From Calditrichaceae bacterium (GTDB lineage: Bacteria > Calditrichota > Calditrichia > Calditrichales > Calditrichaceae), in NCBI GenBank assembly GCA_024763405.1, contig JANTFQ010000010.1, positions 1 through 18,762 of the forward strand: a stretch of DNA of 18,762 nucleotides, given 5' to 3'. Positions 1-7,736 of the stretch are shown one piece after another; position 1 is the stretch's first letter, and every line of letters starts with the position of its first letter. The notes beneath the pieces are model-generated. The model did no database searches. It had not been told where the DNA came from and worked only from the letters and a program-made list of their open reading frames with translations. The translations under genes and the position numbers were made by a program.

Positions 1-152
1 AATTAGTGACGCTCATTCAGGATGCCGGTTTGCGGAAACAATTGGGAAAGGCAGCACGGGAAAAAGTGTTAAAAGAATTTACCTGGCGGAAAAATGCAGA
101 GCAAACAATAATCCTGGCATCGAATTTGATAGACCAATATCAAGAAAGTTAA
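1..152 (+). CDS. Glycosyltransferase, GT4-like, C-terminal fragment (5' end outside window)
   Basis: An open frame enters from the left edge (first full codon at base 3) and ends at TAA 150-152, giving about 49 residues. They read as the terminal helix region typical of GT-B/GT4 glycosyltransferases: a 'DAGLRKQLGKAAREKV' stretch followed by 'EFTWRKNAEQ', matching the common pattern of a helix with L-R-x-x-L-G-x-x-A-R-x-x-V followed by F-x-W-x-x-x-A. These enzymes transfer a sugar from a nucleotide donor to a lipid-linked acceptor in the cytoplasm, which fits the polysaccharide genes downstream. The catalytic part and the donor-binding E-x7-E motif lie outside the window, so substrate and even family are inferred from the tail alone. 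No promoter is needed here; the gene simply runs in from upstream. Confidence 0.6.
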   Translation, partial: LVTLIQDAGLRKQLGKAAREKVLKEFTWRKNAEQTIILASNLIDQYQES

Positions 153-292
153 AAATGCCGGGTTCCGGGAAATGGAATCCGCAAAATTTTAAGAATGAAC
201 GCAATAAAACCCCTAAAAACGGGGAGTCAGCTTCAGGATTGGGAAAAGGGTTCAGAACTGGCAACGTCTTATTTTTTTCAAAACCAGGGTAA

Positions 293-297
293 AAGGA
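293..297 (+). promoter_or_regulatory. Shine-Dalgarno AAGGA for the TTG start at 305
   Basis: AAGGA lies 7 bases before TTG 305. It decides the start of the lyase, because TTG 305 is immediately followed by a well-formed signal peptide and no ATG near it is in frame with a comparable site. Confidence 0.55.
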
Positions 298-304
298 TTA
301 TATA

Positions 305-2803
305 TTGGGAAAATATTTTACATTCATCATTATTTTGTTTGTCAGTGCAGCCTCGGCTTTTACTCCTCAGCCCGGCAGCCCGTTGGCTTTGCACAGCCAT
401 CCGCGCCTTCATATTACACAGGCCACAATACCGACATTCAGACAGTTTATCGCAGCCGATTTCTCTGATAAATATCAGGAATATGTGAATTGGGCTTTTT
501 CAACCAGCGATAATGATAAGTATAATATCATAAATGAAGCTGCGCATGACCCATTGCGGGCATTGATGATTCATCAGGCCTTTATTGCGGCAATAGGAGC
601 AATCCCCGGAATCAGCTATCCCGGGTCGCTTAATGATTTGGCCCAGCGGGCTGCGAACAGCCTGATAAAACGTTTGAATGCCGGTGATGATTTGTCTTAT
701 GCGGCCGCTTTAGTTTATGATTGGACTTATAATTATTTATCTGAAAGCCAAAGAGAACAGATAGCAAATCTGGAGCTCAATCGTCGAATCACCCATATTA
801 TCTACGATCATTCGATTGCCAATCCTTCGGTGACCCCCGAGTTAATGTTTAGCAGCCGGTATTATGAAGGTTGTTATGCCTGGTATATTGCTCTTGCGTT
901 TTGGGGTGACGGCTTTATTGACAGTGCAGCGGATAAAGCTCTGGATACTTTTACAGATGTCATGTTGAAGGATGGTTTTTTAGATGCTTTAAATTTTGTT
1001 GCCGGAAATGACGGGGGCTGGCCTGAATGGAATGGTTATTCCAGTTGGCATCCCCGAACCCATATATTAAATATCGATGCCTGGCATACAGCAACGGGAG
1101 AAAACTATATTTCCGGCAAAGGAGATATTGATGGCAATGCGATCTTAAACTATCCTAAACTCATAACACAAGCGATGGATCCCCATAAATATTATGATCA
1201 GCATTTTACTTATGTTCGTGCCGGTGATGCATCAACAACTGATGCCTCTTTTGAGCATCGTTCGGTACGGGAGCAAATGTATCTGCTGCCGCGGGTCCTT
1301 AATGATGCAGGTTTACTGGATATGGCCGGATTAGTACGCTATACTATTGAAAACTATAACGTGTTATGGCCACGTTATAAGCATTATTATCTTTGGGCTT
1401 TCTTAGGCCTCTATACATCTGTCCCGGTAAAAAATGCTTCTGACCTGGGAATGCCAAATTCATTATGGGCGCGAAATATGGGTACTTTCTTTGCAAGGAC
1501 CGGGCATAATAATCCTGGAGACGGTGTCTTCTCGTATAACGGCGGGCATTTTCGTTTTGACGGACATCGTGGCGCCGAAGCAACGCCAGGCTTTGCTCTG
1601 CTTAAATATGGGACGCTCGTTAATACACGCCATGTGGCCCACCGGGGATACGGAAATTTAAATGATTATCCCGGTGGCAGAGAATTTAATACCGTATATT
1701 TTGACGGTGTTACAGCGGTTGGTCATGATTGGATGAGTACTGCCCAGGATGTGGCCAACGCCAATTCCGGTCAGGGTGATTTCGAGTGGGGCGGTATTGA
1801 ACAGGTGACGAAAAAAAACAACGAATTTTATCATTTGCGTACAAACCAGAATCGTGTTCTGCCCACGGGTACAACCCATTCCAGAGAACTGGTATATATT
1901 CCGGGAAAGAATCCCGTACAGGATACAGATTTTTTAGTTGTTTACGATCGTACCGCATCTTCTTTTAATCCTGAATGGGTGTACCATGTCCCCTGGAAGC
2001 CTTCTGTGTATAATTATCAATCAACGGAAGATTTTACCCTGGGAAGTGGGTTAACCGGAAGGATTGGGGATGCTTTTACGGGGAGTGCTATTTTTGTTAA
2101 AGGTTTAAACGGTACTGGCGGCCCACAGGATAGTGATGGTGGAGATCAAGATTATGTGGGCGGTGCTAATGCACATGGTGTAGTATTTTGCAGGACAATA
2201 TTACCTCAAAATATCAGAGTGGAAGTAAGCCGTGTTACTGAATTTGATAATGATGTGCTGCATCGTCAGGGGGATCTGGCGATTAAATCTCATCGCTGGC
2301 AGGTTTCCGTAAAGCCCACTCAATCACAAAAAGAGCAACGATTTTTAAATGTGTTTCAAACAGGAGAAGAAACACAACTGCAAACGGTAACAGGCATGGA
2401 ATTAATCGAGGTTGGGGCAGCCATGCAGGGGGTACTGATTCAGGCAGAACGCAGCGGCCGGCAAAATAATCTGGTTTTATTTAGCAAAGAGAATAGTGTC
2501 AATGAAAATGCTGTTGCCTACTCGGTATCGCAAATGGGTCCGCTTATGCATATTATTACCGGCATTAAACCGTATACCATTTATGATATACAGGAAATAA
2601 GCGACAGTGGTACGAAGACATTTCAAAAAAATACGGAAAGCAATTTACAACTCTGGGATTATAAAGGTGTCGCGCAAAACCAACCGGAAGGTGTTTTGAG
2701 TTTTGAAACAAATATCACTGAAAACACAACGTATGTAATTACTATCTCCGGAGAACAGGATACAACCGCACCGGTTAAACCTCAGGGTTTACATTTAAAA
2801 TAA
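305..2803 (+). CDS. Secreted heparinase II/III-like polysaccharide lyase
   Basis: The 832-residue protein starts with TTG at 305; AAGGA at 293-297 lies 7 bases upstream and no ATG fits better. Residues 1-18 are a Sec signal peptide (basic start, hydrophobic FIIILFV core, A-S-A cleavage site), so it acts outside the cytoplasm. An alpha-helical first half (about 25-400) contains Y/W-rich stretches and a W-H-P-R-T-H segment around His249. The second half resembles the heparinase II/III C-terminal beta domain, with GGHFRFDGHRGAEATPG around residues 413-429 (His415, His421) and an N-T-R-H-x-x-H-R segment soon after. This suggests uronate-containing glycan cleavage by beta-elimination, but the substrate cannot be read. 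Lyases often sit in the locus whose polymer they trim. The protein ends with 'DTTAPVKP', which normally opens a fibronectin-III domain, and it has no sorting domain. Oligo-alginate lyase is an alternative name in the same superfamily. Confidence 0.72.
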   Translation: MGKYFTFIIILFVSAASAFTPQPGSPLALHSHPRLHITQATIPTFRQFIAADFSDKYQEYVNWAFSTSDNDKYNIINEAAHDPLRALMIHQAFIAAIGAIPGISYPGSLNDLAQRAANSLIKRLNAGDDLSYAAALVYDWTYNYLSESQREQIANLELNRRITHIIYDHSIANPSVTPELMFSSRYYEGCYAWYIALAFWGDGFIDSAADKALDTFTDVMLKDGFLDALNFVAGNDGGWPEWNGYSSWHPRTHILNIDAWHTATGENYISGKGDIDGNAILNYPKLITQAMDPHKYYDQHFTYVRAGDASTTDASFEHRSVREQMYLLPRVLNDAGLLDMAGLVRYTIENYNVLWPRYKHYYLWAFLGLYTSVPVKNASDLGMPNSLWARNMGTFFARTGHNNPGDGVFSYNGGHFRFDGHRGAEATPGFALLKYGTLVNTRHVAHRGYGNLNDYPGGREFNTVYFDGVTAVGHDWMSTAQDVANANSGQGDFEWGGIEQVTKKNNEFYHLRTNQNRVLPTGTTHSRELVYIPGKNPVQDTDFLVVYDRTASSFNPEWVYHVPWKPSVYNYQSTEDFTLGSGLTGRIGDAFTGSAIFVKGLNGTGGPQDSDGGDQDYVGGANAHGVVFCRTILPQNIRVEVSRVTEFDNDVLHRQGDLAIKSHRWQVSVKPTQSQKEQRFLNVFQTGEETQLQTVTGMELIEVGAAMQGVLIQAERSGRQNNLVLFSKENSVNENAVAYSVSQMGPLMHIITGIKPYTIYDIQEISDSGTKTFQKNTESNLQLWDYKGVAQNQPEGVLSFETNITENTTYVITISGEQDTTAPVKPQGLHLK

Positions 2804-2935
2804 AACATTGCTGTTCAAAATAAATAAAATCCGAAAATATTTAGATTGTTTTTTTAAGGATTTAGCAAGCATACAAACGAATATCTCAATCATGCCTATT
2901 TTCTAACCCACCCCTTTGTCCCCTGACTTATGTTA

Positions 2936-2966
2936 CGCCAGTAGGCGCATCCGCCCGGTGGCGGAT
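2936..2966. repeat. GC-rich REP-like double hairpin
   Basis: Two adjacent inverted repeats lie in an otherwise AT-rich gap. The first is CGCC (2936-2939), loop AGTA, GGCG (2944-2947). The second is ATCCGCC (2949-2955), loop CGGT, GGCGGAT (2960-2966), a perfect 7-bp stem. A GTAG tetranucleotide (2941-2944) stands just before the larger hairpin, the arrangement seen in enterobacterial REP sequences mobilised by RAYT transposases. There is no U-run directly after it (TTTGATTC follows), so it is a poor intrinsic terminator, although it could still protect the upstream mRNA end. Only one copy occurs in this window, so the repeat nature is inferred. Confidence 0.4.
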
Positions 2967-3066
2967 TTGATTCTTGTTGTTTGTACGTTAGGATTTTAGG
3001 GATGAATCTTTTCTGGGGCCATCGCATTTAAAACAGACAAATGACAAGGAATAGTCGGAGTAATGA

Positions 3067-4518
3067 GTGACACACAATAAAAAAATAATAAAAAAAACAA
3101 ACGAGTCGGTTGCCTATCGTCTTGGATTTAAAATACTGCAGCGCGGTTTCGCTCTCGTATTATCGGTAATTTTAGCCCGGCTGCTTTCCCCTGCCGAATT
3201 TGGCGTTGTAGCCATTGCCAAAATGGTAATCGATTATTCCAATTCTTTTTCTAATTTTGGATTCAATGTTGCACTTGTTCAAAAAGACAATGTGGACAAT
3301 GCCCAGGTGAATTCTGTTTTTACGCTTAATCTGGCAATCTCTTCAGTTTTAGCTTTGCTTACCGCAGTCTTTTCGGAGCAGATTGCTATTTTTATGAATA
3401 ACCCGGAAGTTAGTTCGGTATTACGCTGGATGTCACTTTATTATATTATTACTTCGTTTTATTTTATGCCGGTAACATTATTGAAGCGTACCATTGATTA
3501 TAAAATTCTTTCAATTGTTGATTTTCTGCAGGGAATTACAACCTCTTTGTTTGCAATTGCATTGGCTTATCTTAGCTATAGTTATTGGTCCATTGTCATT
3601 CCTACTCTAATAATGCCAGTGGTGTTTTTAGTCTATTTAATGTATAAAGTAAAGTGGTTCCCCCGTATCAGTTACCAGCATAACGCCATGCGCGAAATAT
3701 ATTCCTTCGGGTTCTGGAATTTTATTCGGAATCAATTGAATCTGATTGTTGCTAAAGTCGATTATTTTGTAATTGCCCGCTATCTGGATGTTGCAACGTT
3801 AGGAATCTATGAGAAATCGTTTGAATTTACGAACCGTTCACTAACCGGAATCACAAAACCAATCAGTTCTATCTATTTTTCAACATTCAGCCGGTTAAAA
3901 AATGATCCTGAAAGTTTGAAGAATGTTTTGTTTCAGGGGATATCTATTTTAGCGACAGCCAGTTACCCTGTTCTGTTTGGTATTATGGTGATTACCCCGC
4001 ATTTTGTATACAGTTCATTGGGCGAGCAATGGGCGCCGGCCATTGTTCCGATGCAAGTGCTGGCAATGGCAGGAATTTTTAGAATATTACAAGGGATGTT
4101 TACCAGCGTCAATGTGGCTATCGGAAAATATAAATTGCAGACACAGTTTAATATGATTGTTTCTTTTGTTTTCATTGCGCTCTGTTTTTTGGTCGTAAAA
4201 TATGGAATATATGCCATCACCGCCTCCGTTTTAGTCTATTCGGTTTTAGGATTTATTTTGAGTTTCTTTCTGTTATATCAAACTTTAAAACTGGATCTTA
4301 TTAAGTTATTAAAATCATTTATTTATCCGCTTCTGGGTTCTGTTCTGATGGCGGCAGTAATTTATGAATTATCTCAAAAAGTATTTGATGACCCGCGTTC
4401 TATGCTGCAGTTTTTTATCCTGACTGTCATCGGTGGTGGAATTTATATACTGTGGATAGCCTATTTTATTAAAAAGGGGAAAGTAACCATTAAGCTCAAG
4501 GAAACGGCAGAATTGTAA
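3067..4518 (+). CDS. Wzx-type oligosaccharide flippase, MOP superfamily
   Basis: The 483-residue protein is strongly hydrophobic, with about a dozen or more membrane segments. Its N-terminus (SVAYRLGFKILQRG, then ARLLSPAEFGVVAIA) is the hallmark of WzxC/Polysacc_synt_3 flippases: a first helix, then the L-x-P-x-(E/D)-[FY]-G motif. Such proteins turn undecaprenyl-diphosphate-linked repeat units from the inner to the outer face of the cytoplasmic membrane, or export lipid-linked glycans. The length matches the family. The start is GTG 3067, with CGGAG at 3056-3060 placed 6 bases before it. An ATG at 3063 overlaps the GTG but opens only a five-codon frame that ends at TAA, so it is not the start. 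The gene follows the REP-like gap and leads the run of glycan genes. The direction of transport and the substrate are inferred from the family; the sequence does not specify the sugar. Confidence 0.88.
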   Translation: MTHNKKIIKKTNESVAYRLGFKILQRGFALVLSVILARLLSPAEFGVVAIAKMVIDYSNSFSNFGFNVALVQKDNVDNAQVNSVFTLNLAISSVLALLTAVFSEQIAIFMNNPEVSSVLRWMSLYYIITSFYFMPVTLLKRTIDYKILSIVDFLQGITTSLFAIALAYLSYSYWSIVIPTLIMPVVFLVYLMYKVKWFPRISYQHNAMREIYSFGFWNFIRNQLNLIVAKVDYFVIARYLDVATLGIYEKSFEFTNRSLTGITKPISSIYFSTFSRLKNDPESLKNVLFQGISILATASYPVLFGIMVITPHFVYSSLGEQWAPAIVPMQVLAMAGIFRILQGMFTSVNVAIGKYKLQTQFNMIVSFVFIALCFLVVKYGIYAITASVLVYSVLGFILSFFLLYQTLKLDLIKLLKSFIYPLLGSVLMAAVIYELSQKVFDDPRSMLQFFILTVIGGGIYILWIAYFIKKGKVTIKLKETAEL

Positions 4519-4637
4519 TTACCGGTAAGAGGATTAGAGATAGTGCGGTGTTAAATTCAGTTTTCTAATCAATATTTATCGAACTTTAAAAATACAATAA
4601 TTCCTGAAAATATTTTTTATTTAATAAGTGATGAAAT

Positions 4638-5612
4638 ATGCATTCTGTAAAATTTTTAGTCACCATCGATACCGAAGAAGAGCGGGAGTGGAGCTCGGGT
4701 TTCTTAGATCATACCCAATACACGGTTGAAAATATTCAATACCTGAATCCGCTACAGAAATTGTTCAATAAATATGGTGTTAAACCAACCTACCTGATTG
4801 ACTATCCCGTGGCCATTGATAAAAAGGCTGCGGCAACTCTAAAAGGATTTCAGGATAATGAAGGTGCCGAAATCGGGATGCATTTGCATCCCTGGGTCAA
4901 TCCGCCTTATGAAGAAGAACGTACAGTAGCCAACTCTTTCCCCTCAAATCTGCCGCCGGAATTGCAATTCAAAAAGATGAAGCTGCTCACCGATGTAATT
5001 GCCGAAGCCGTGGGGCAGAGGCCGGTCACGTACCGCGCCGGTCGCTATGGATTTAATGAATCATCTGTGCCGGTACTGGAAGAACTGGGCTATCTGGTGG
5101 ATACGAGTATCGTCCCGTTCCGTGAAGGAAAACAGTCCTTTGAACCTTCCTTTGGCTGGCTGCCAAATACCGAACCGTATTTACTAAATCCCGAAAATAT
5201 CAGAGAAGCGGGAAATTCGAAACTGCTGGAAGTGCCCCTGACCGTCGGCTTCAGCAAACAAGTGCCGCAGCTGTTAGCAAAAAACTATACAAATTTGCCT
5301 AACATCGGGCTGCGCCGAATTCTAAAAAAAGTTTTTGATATCGATTTGTACTGGCTGCGGCCCTCCTATGCCGGTTTAAAGGAGATGCTCCGGTTAAGCG
5401 ACGCGCAAATTGCCGCCGGCGCCAGTTATCTGAACATGATGTTCCATTCCAACGAATTGATGCCAAACGGCTCGAAATATTGTAAAACTTCCCGGGATGT
5501 GGAACGCTATCTTCAGCAGCTTGATGCCTATTTTGATGCACTCACAAAGCGCTATGCTGTCCAATTTGTGACGTTACGGGAAATGTATCTTAATCCATTT
5601 GACATCACGTAA
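4638..5612 (+). CDS. WalW-like polysaccharide deacetylase (CE4/NodB superfamily)
   Basis: The 324-residue protein shows the CE4 deacetylase landmarks in order: T-I-D-T-E at residues 9-13 (equivalent to the catalytic TFDD motif; Asp11 is the likely base), G-M-H-L-H-P-W at 80-86 (His82 and His84 as metal ligands), R-A-G-R-Y-G at 133-138, and M-F-H-S-N-E at 268-273 (His270 catalytic). The spacing and the HLHPW version of motif 2 point to the WalW branch, whose genes commonly lie in LPS and exopolysaccharide loci. Those enzymes are expected to remove N- or O-acetyl groups from sugars. There is no signal peptide, so it probably acts on cytoplasmic lipid-linked intermediates. The start is ATG 4638; the upstream ribosome site is weak, and a nearby ATG at 4631 is out of frame. 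The second aspartate of the classical motif is a threonine here, so the exact metal shell may differ. Activity is inferred. Confidence 0.78.
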   Translation: MHSVKFLVTIDTEEEREWSSGFLDHTQYTVENIQYLNPLQKLFNKYGVKPTYLIDYPVAIDKKAAATLKGFQDNEGAEIGMHLHPWVNPPYEEERTVANSFPSNLPPELQFKKMKLLTDVIAEAVGQRPVTYRAGRYGFNESSVPVLEELGYLVDTSIVPFREGKQSFEPSFGWLPNTEPYLLNPENIREAGNSKLLEVPLTVGFSKQVPQLLAKNYTNLPNIGLRRILKKVFDIDLYWLRPSYAGLKEMLRLSDAQIAAGASYLNMMFHSNELMPNGSKYCKTSRDVERYLQQLDAYFDALTKRYAVQFVTLREMYLNPFDIT

Positions 5613-5683
5613 ATTAAATTAAATTCGTTAAACTATGCCCTGAAAATGCCGAGTTTTATAGTCAGCATTTCACCAAATAAAAC

Positions 5684-5688
5684 AGGAG
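5684..5688 (+). promoter_or_regulatory. Shine-Dalgarno AGGAG for the TTG start at 5698
   Basis: AGGAG lies 9 bases ahead of TTG 5698. It selects a TTG start for the GT2 gene; another TTG at 5691 is out of frame and closes after four codons. Confidence 0.55.
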
Positions 5689-5697
5689 TTTTGAATA

Positions 5698-6579
5698 TTG
5701 AATAGTTCCATCCCTCTAATTAGTGTCGGTTTGCCGGTCTATAACGGGGAAAAGTATCTTCGCTCCTCCATCGATTCTATTTTAGCTCAGACTTTCGATG
5801 ATTTTGAGCTGATTATTTCGGATAACGCTTCTACAGACGGTACCGAAAATATTTGCCGGGAATATGCTGACCGCGATGCCAGAATTCAATATTTCAGGAA
5901 TGAGAAAAACTTAGGCGCTGCAGGAAATTATAATATTTTAGTTGAAAAAGCGCGGGCAAAGTATTTTCGCTGGCAAAATGCAGATGATTACATCGAGCCC
6001 AATTTACATGAACTCTGTTTTAAGATATTGGAAAAAAATCCGGATTGTGTGTTGACCTTCGGCAAAACAAAAGTAATTGATGCTGAGGGTGATTTAATTG
6101 AGAAATATGAGGACAACCTGCATATTGTGGATGAAAGAGCAGCAGACCGCTTTGTACGATTCAAAAAAAATGTGGGACAAACCAATGCAATATATGGTTT
6201 AATGCGATTAAATGCCCTCCGTAAAACACATCTGTTCCGGAAGTTTAAATCTTCGGATACTAATTTTATGGGTGAACTCTGCCTCTATGGTAAGTTTATC
6301 CAGATTCCCGAATATCTTTTTTACCGGCGTATGCACGAAGGCGCCAGTAGCTGGGACCGAAAAAACACAAAAGTGCAGCGGGATTTCTGGGATCCATCGG
6401 CGGAGGCATTTAACTATCAGCATATTAAAAAACATTTTGCCTACTACTCGGATGTTCTGAAAGGAAATATCCCAATTTCGGATAAAATCAGAATTCTGAT
6501 TTTTTTATTGCGAAATACCCGCCATAGCAGGCATCATCTTTGGAATGATTTGATCTATTCACTGAAAAATAAGATTTGA
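5698..6579 (+). CDS. Glycosyltransferase family 2 protein
   Basis: The 293-residue protein has a GT-A/GT2 fold. It begins 'PLISVGLPVYNGEKYL' (residues 6-21), continues with S-D-N-A-S-T-D at 41-47 and the D-x-D-like N-A-D-D at 94-97 that binds the metal and nucleotide diphosphate, and carries a conserved basic/aromatic segment with R-R-M-H near residue 210. This is the standard architecture of inverting GT2 enzymes that add one sugar to a growing lipid-linked oligosaccharide on the cytoplasmic face. The end of the protein has an amphipathic tail (around 'ILIFLLRNTRH') that may touch the membrane. The start is TTG 5698, with AGGAG at 5684-5688 nine bases before it; the frame and the family N-terminus both support it. 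The acceptor and donor are not identifiable. A gap of only 27 bases separates it from the epimerase gene downstream. Confidence 0.88.
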   Translation: MNSSIPLISVGLPVYNGEKYLRSSIDSILAQTFDDFELIISDNASTDGTENICREYADRDARIQYFRNEKNLGAAGNYNILVEKARAKYFRWQNADDYIEPNLHELCFKILEKNPDCVLTFGKTKVIDAEGDLIEKYEDNLHIVDERAADRFVRFKKNVGQTNAIYGLMRLNALRKTHLFRKFKSSDTNFMGELCLYGKFIQIPEYLFYRRMHEGASSWDRKNTKVQRDFWDPSAEAFNYQHIKKHFAYYSDVLKGNIPISDKIRILIFLLRNTRHSRHHLWNDLIYSLKNKI

Positions 6580-6593
6580 TACATTATTTATTT

Positions 6594-6599
6594 AAGGAG
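6594..6599 (+). promoter_or_regulatory. Strong Shine-Dalgarno AAGGAG before the SDR gene
   Basis: AAGGAG lies 7 bases before ATG 6607, the strongest ribosome-binding site in the window. It heads the nucleotide-sugar cassette 6607-11113 and suggests efficient translation of the first enzyme. Confidence 0.6.
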
Positions 6600-6606
6600 A
6601 AATAAA

Positions 6607-7635
6607 ATGCGTGTTTTAGTAACCGGACATAAAGGCTATATTGGTACTGTACTCGTAAAAATGCTGTTAGATGATGGGCATGATGTTCTGGGCCTGGATA
6701 GTGATTTGTACCGGCGCTGTACCTACGGTGAAGATTTTGTTCATGTTCCCGAGATGATTAAAGATGTACGGGATGTGGTAAAATCGGATCTGGAAGGGAA
6801 GGGCATCGAAGCAATCATTCATCTGGCCGCTTTATCCAATGATTTATTAGGTGACATTAATCCGGAACATACACTGGATATTAACTGGCGGGCATCAGTT
6901 AATATCGCAAAACTGGCCAAGGAGGTTGGCATCAAACGTTTTCTCTTTGCTTCGTCATGCAGTATGTATGGCGCCGCCGGCGATGATATTCTCGATGAAA
7001 GCGCAAATTTTAATCCGGTGACGCATTATGCCATTTCCAAGGTGAATACGGAACGGGATCTAAGAGAACTTGCTGATGAAAACTTCAGCCCGATTTATTT
7101 GAGAAATTCTACGGCCTATGGCTTTTCACCCCGCATCCGCTTTGACGTTGTGGTTAATAATCTCACCGCCTGGGCCTACACAACCGGAAAAATTATGATG
7201 AAAAGCGATGGTACGCCATGGCGGCCGCTTGTACACATCGAAGACATTTCGCAGGCATTTATAACCCTGATGAAAGCGCCAAAAGAAAAAGTGCATAACC
7301 AGGCCTTTAATATTGGAATAAATACTGAGAATTATCAAATCCGAGAGGTTGCTGATTTTGTTGGTAAAACAGTTCCCGACTGCAAGGTTAGTTTTGCCGA
7401 CGGCGCCAGTCCGGATTTGCGAAATTACCGCGTAAATTTTGATAAACTGCATACAACATTTCCCGATGCGGGGCTGCACTGGACGGTTCCCAAGGGCATT
7501 GAACAATTGTATAACGAATACAAACGCATTGGTTTGAATGCAGACGATTATGAGGGGGTACAATATAAACGAATCGCCCATATCAAACATTTATTAGCCA
7601 ATGATGAGCTGGACGATACTTTACGCTGGAAATAG
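6607..7635 (+). CDS. NAD-dependent epimerase/dehydratase (extended SDR), nucleotide-sugar enzyme
   Basis: The 342-residue protein is an extended short-chain dehydrogenase. The NAD-binding G-x-x-G-x-x-G is G-H-K-G-Y-I-G at 7-13. An S-S-C-S-M-Y-G segment at 116-122 supplies the catalytic Ser, and Y-A-I-S-K at 141-145 supplies the Tyr and Lys. Such enzymes oxidise C4 of a nucleotide sugar and then epimerise, dehydrate or reduce it. The N-D-L-L-G-D stretch at 78-83 and the acidic C-terminal tail resemble an uncharacterised epimerase subgroup often found beside RmlC- and RfbF-like genes, rather than classical GalE, RmlB or CDP-glucose 4,6-dehydratase. It opens the cassette and its gene has the best ribosome-binding site in the window, followed by a 101-base gap before the RmlC-like gene. 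The precise reaction cannot be read; it could be the 4,6-dehydratase step, a 4-epimerase or a 4-reductase. Confidence 0.85.
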   Translation: MRVLVTGHKGYIGTVLVKMLLDDGHDVLGLDSDLYRRCTYGEDFVHVPEMIKDVRDVVKSDLEGKGIEAIIHLAALSNDLLGDINPEHTLDINWRASVNIAKLAKEVGIKRFLFASSCSMYGAAGDDILDESANFNPVTHYAISKVNTERDLRELADENFSPIYLRNSTAYGFSPRIRFDVVVNNLTAWAYTTGKIMMKSDGTPWRPLVHIEDISQAFITLMKAPKEKVHNQAFNIGINTENYQIREVADFVGKTVPDCKVSFADGASPDLRNYRVNFDKLHTTFPDAGLHWTVPKGIEQLYNEYKRIGLNADDYEGVQYKRIAHIKHLLANDELDDTLRWK

Positions 7636-7653
7636 GCTATTATCGAAAACGGT

Positions 7654-7679
7654 TGCATTTTGTCGTGCACTGCATTTTG
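7654..7679. repeat. Short direct repeat TGCATTTTG x2
   Basis: TGCATTTTG occurs at 7654-7662 and again at 7671-7679, 17 bases apart and enclosing a GTGCAC palindrome (7666-7671). It sits in the only gap of about 100 bases inside the nucleotide-sugar cassette, upstream of the RmlC-like gene. It may be a regulatory site or chance; no clear -10/-35 pair accompanies it. Confidence 0.25.
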
Positions 7680-7736
7680 CTTTGTAAAAATAGCTTCGTA
7701 TGAACCGTATAAGAAATAAAATCAGGGAAATATATT

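Noticed and set aside
202..226. CCCC/GGGG hairpin upstream of the lyase
   Set aside because: A 4-bp stem with a seven-base loop and no T-run; too weak to call a terminator.
195..488. 97-codon frame overlapping the start of the lyase
   Set aside because: It overlaps the lyase signal peptide in another frame, and its sequence is low quality after base 305. The lyase frame carries the domain evidence.
3063..3080. ATG at 3063 as flippase start
   Set aside because: That frame closes after five codons at TAA; GTG 3067 is in frame with the flippase and has a Shine-Dalgarno.
4519..4528. TTACCGGTAA palindrome after the flippase stop
   Set aside because: Only 10 bases, no T-run after it and no partner site; likely chance.
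7126..7590. 154-codon open frame on the minus strand opposite the SDR gene
   Set aside because: It lies wholly antisense to a well-supported gene, has no ribosome site or recognisable motif, and its composition is what an antisense shadow gives.
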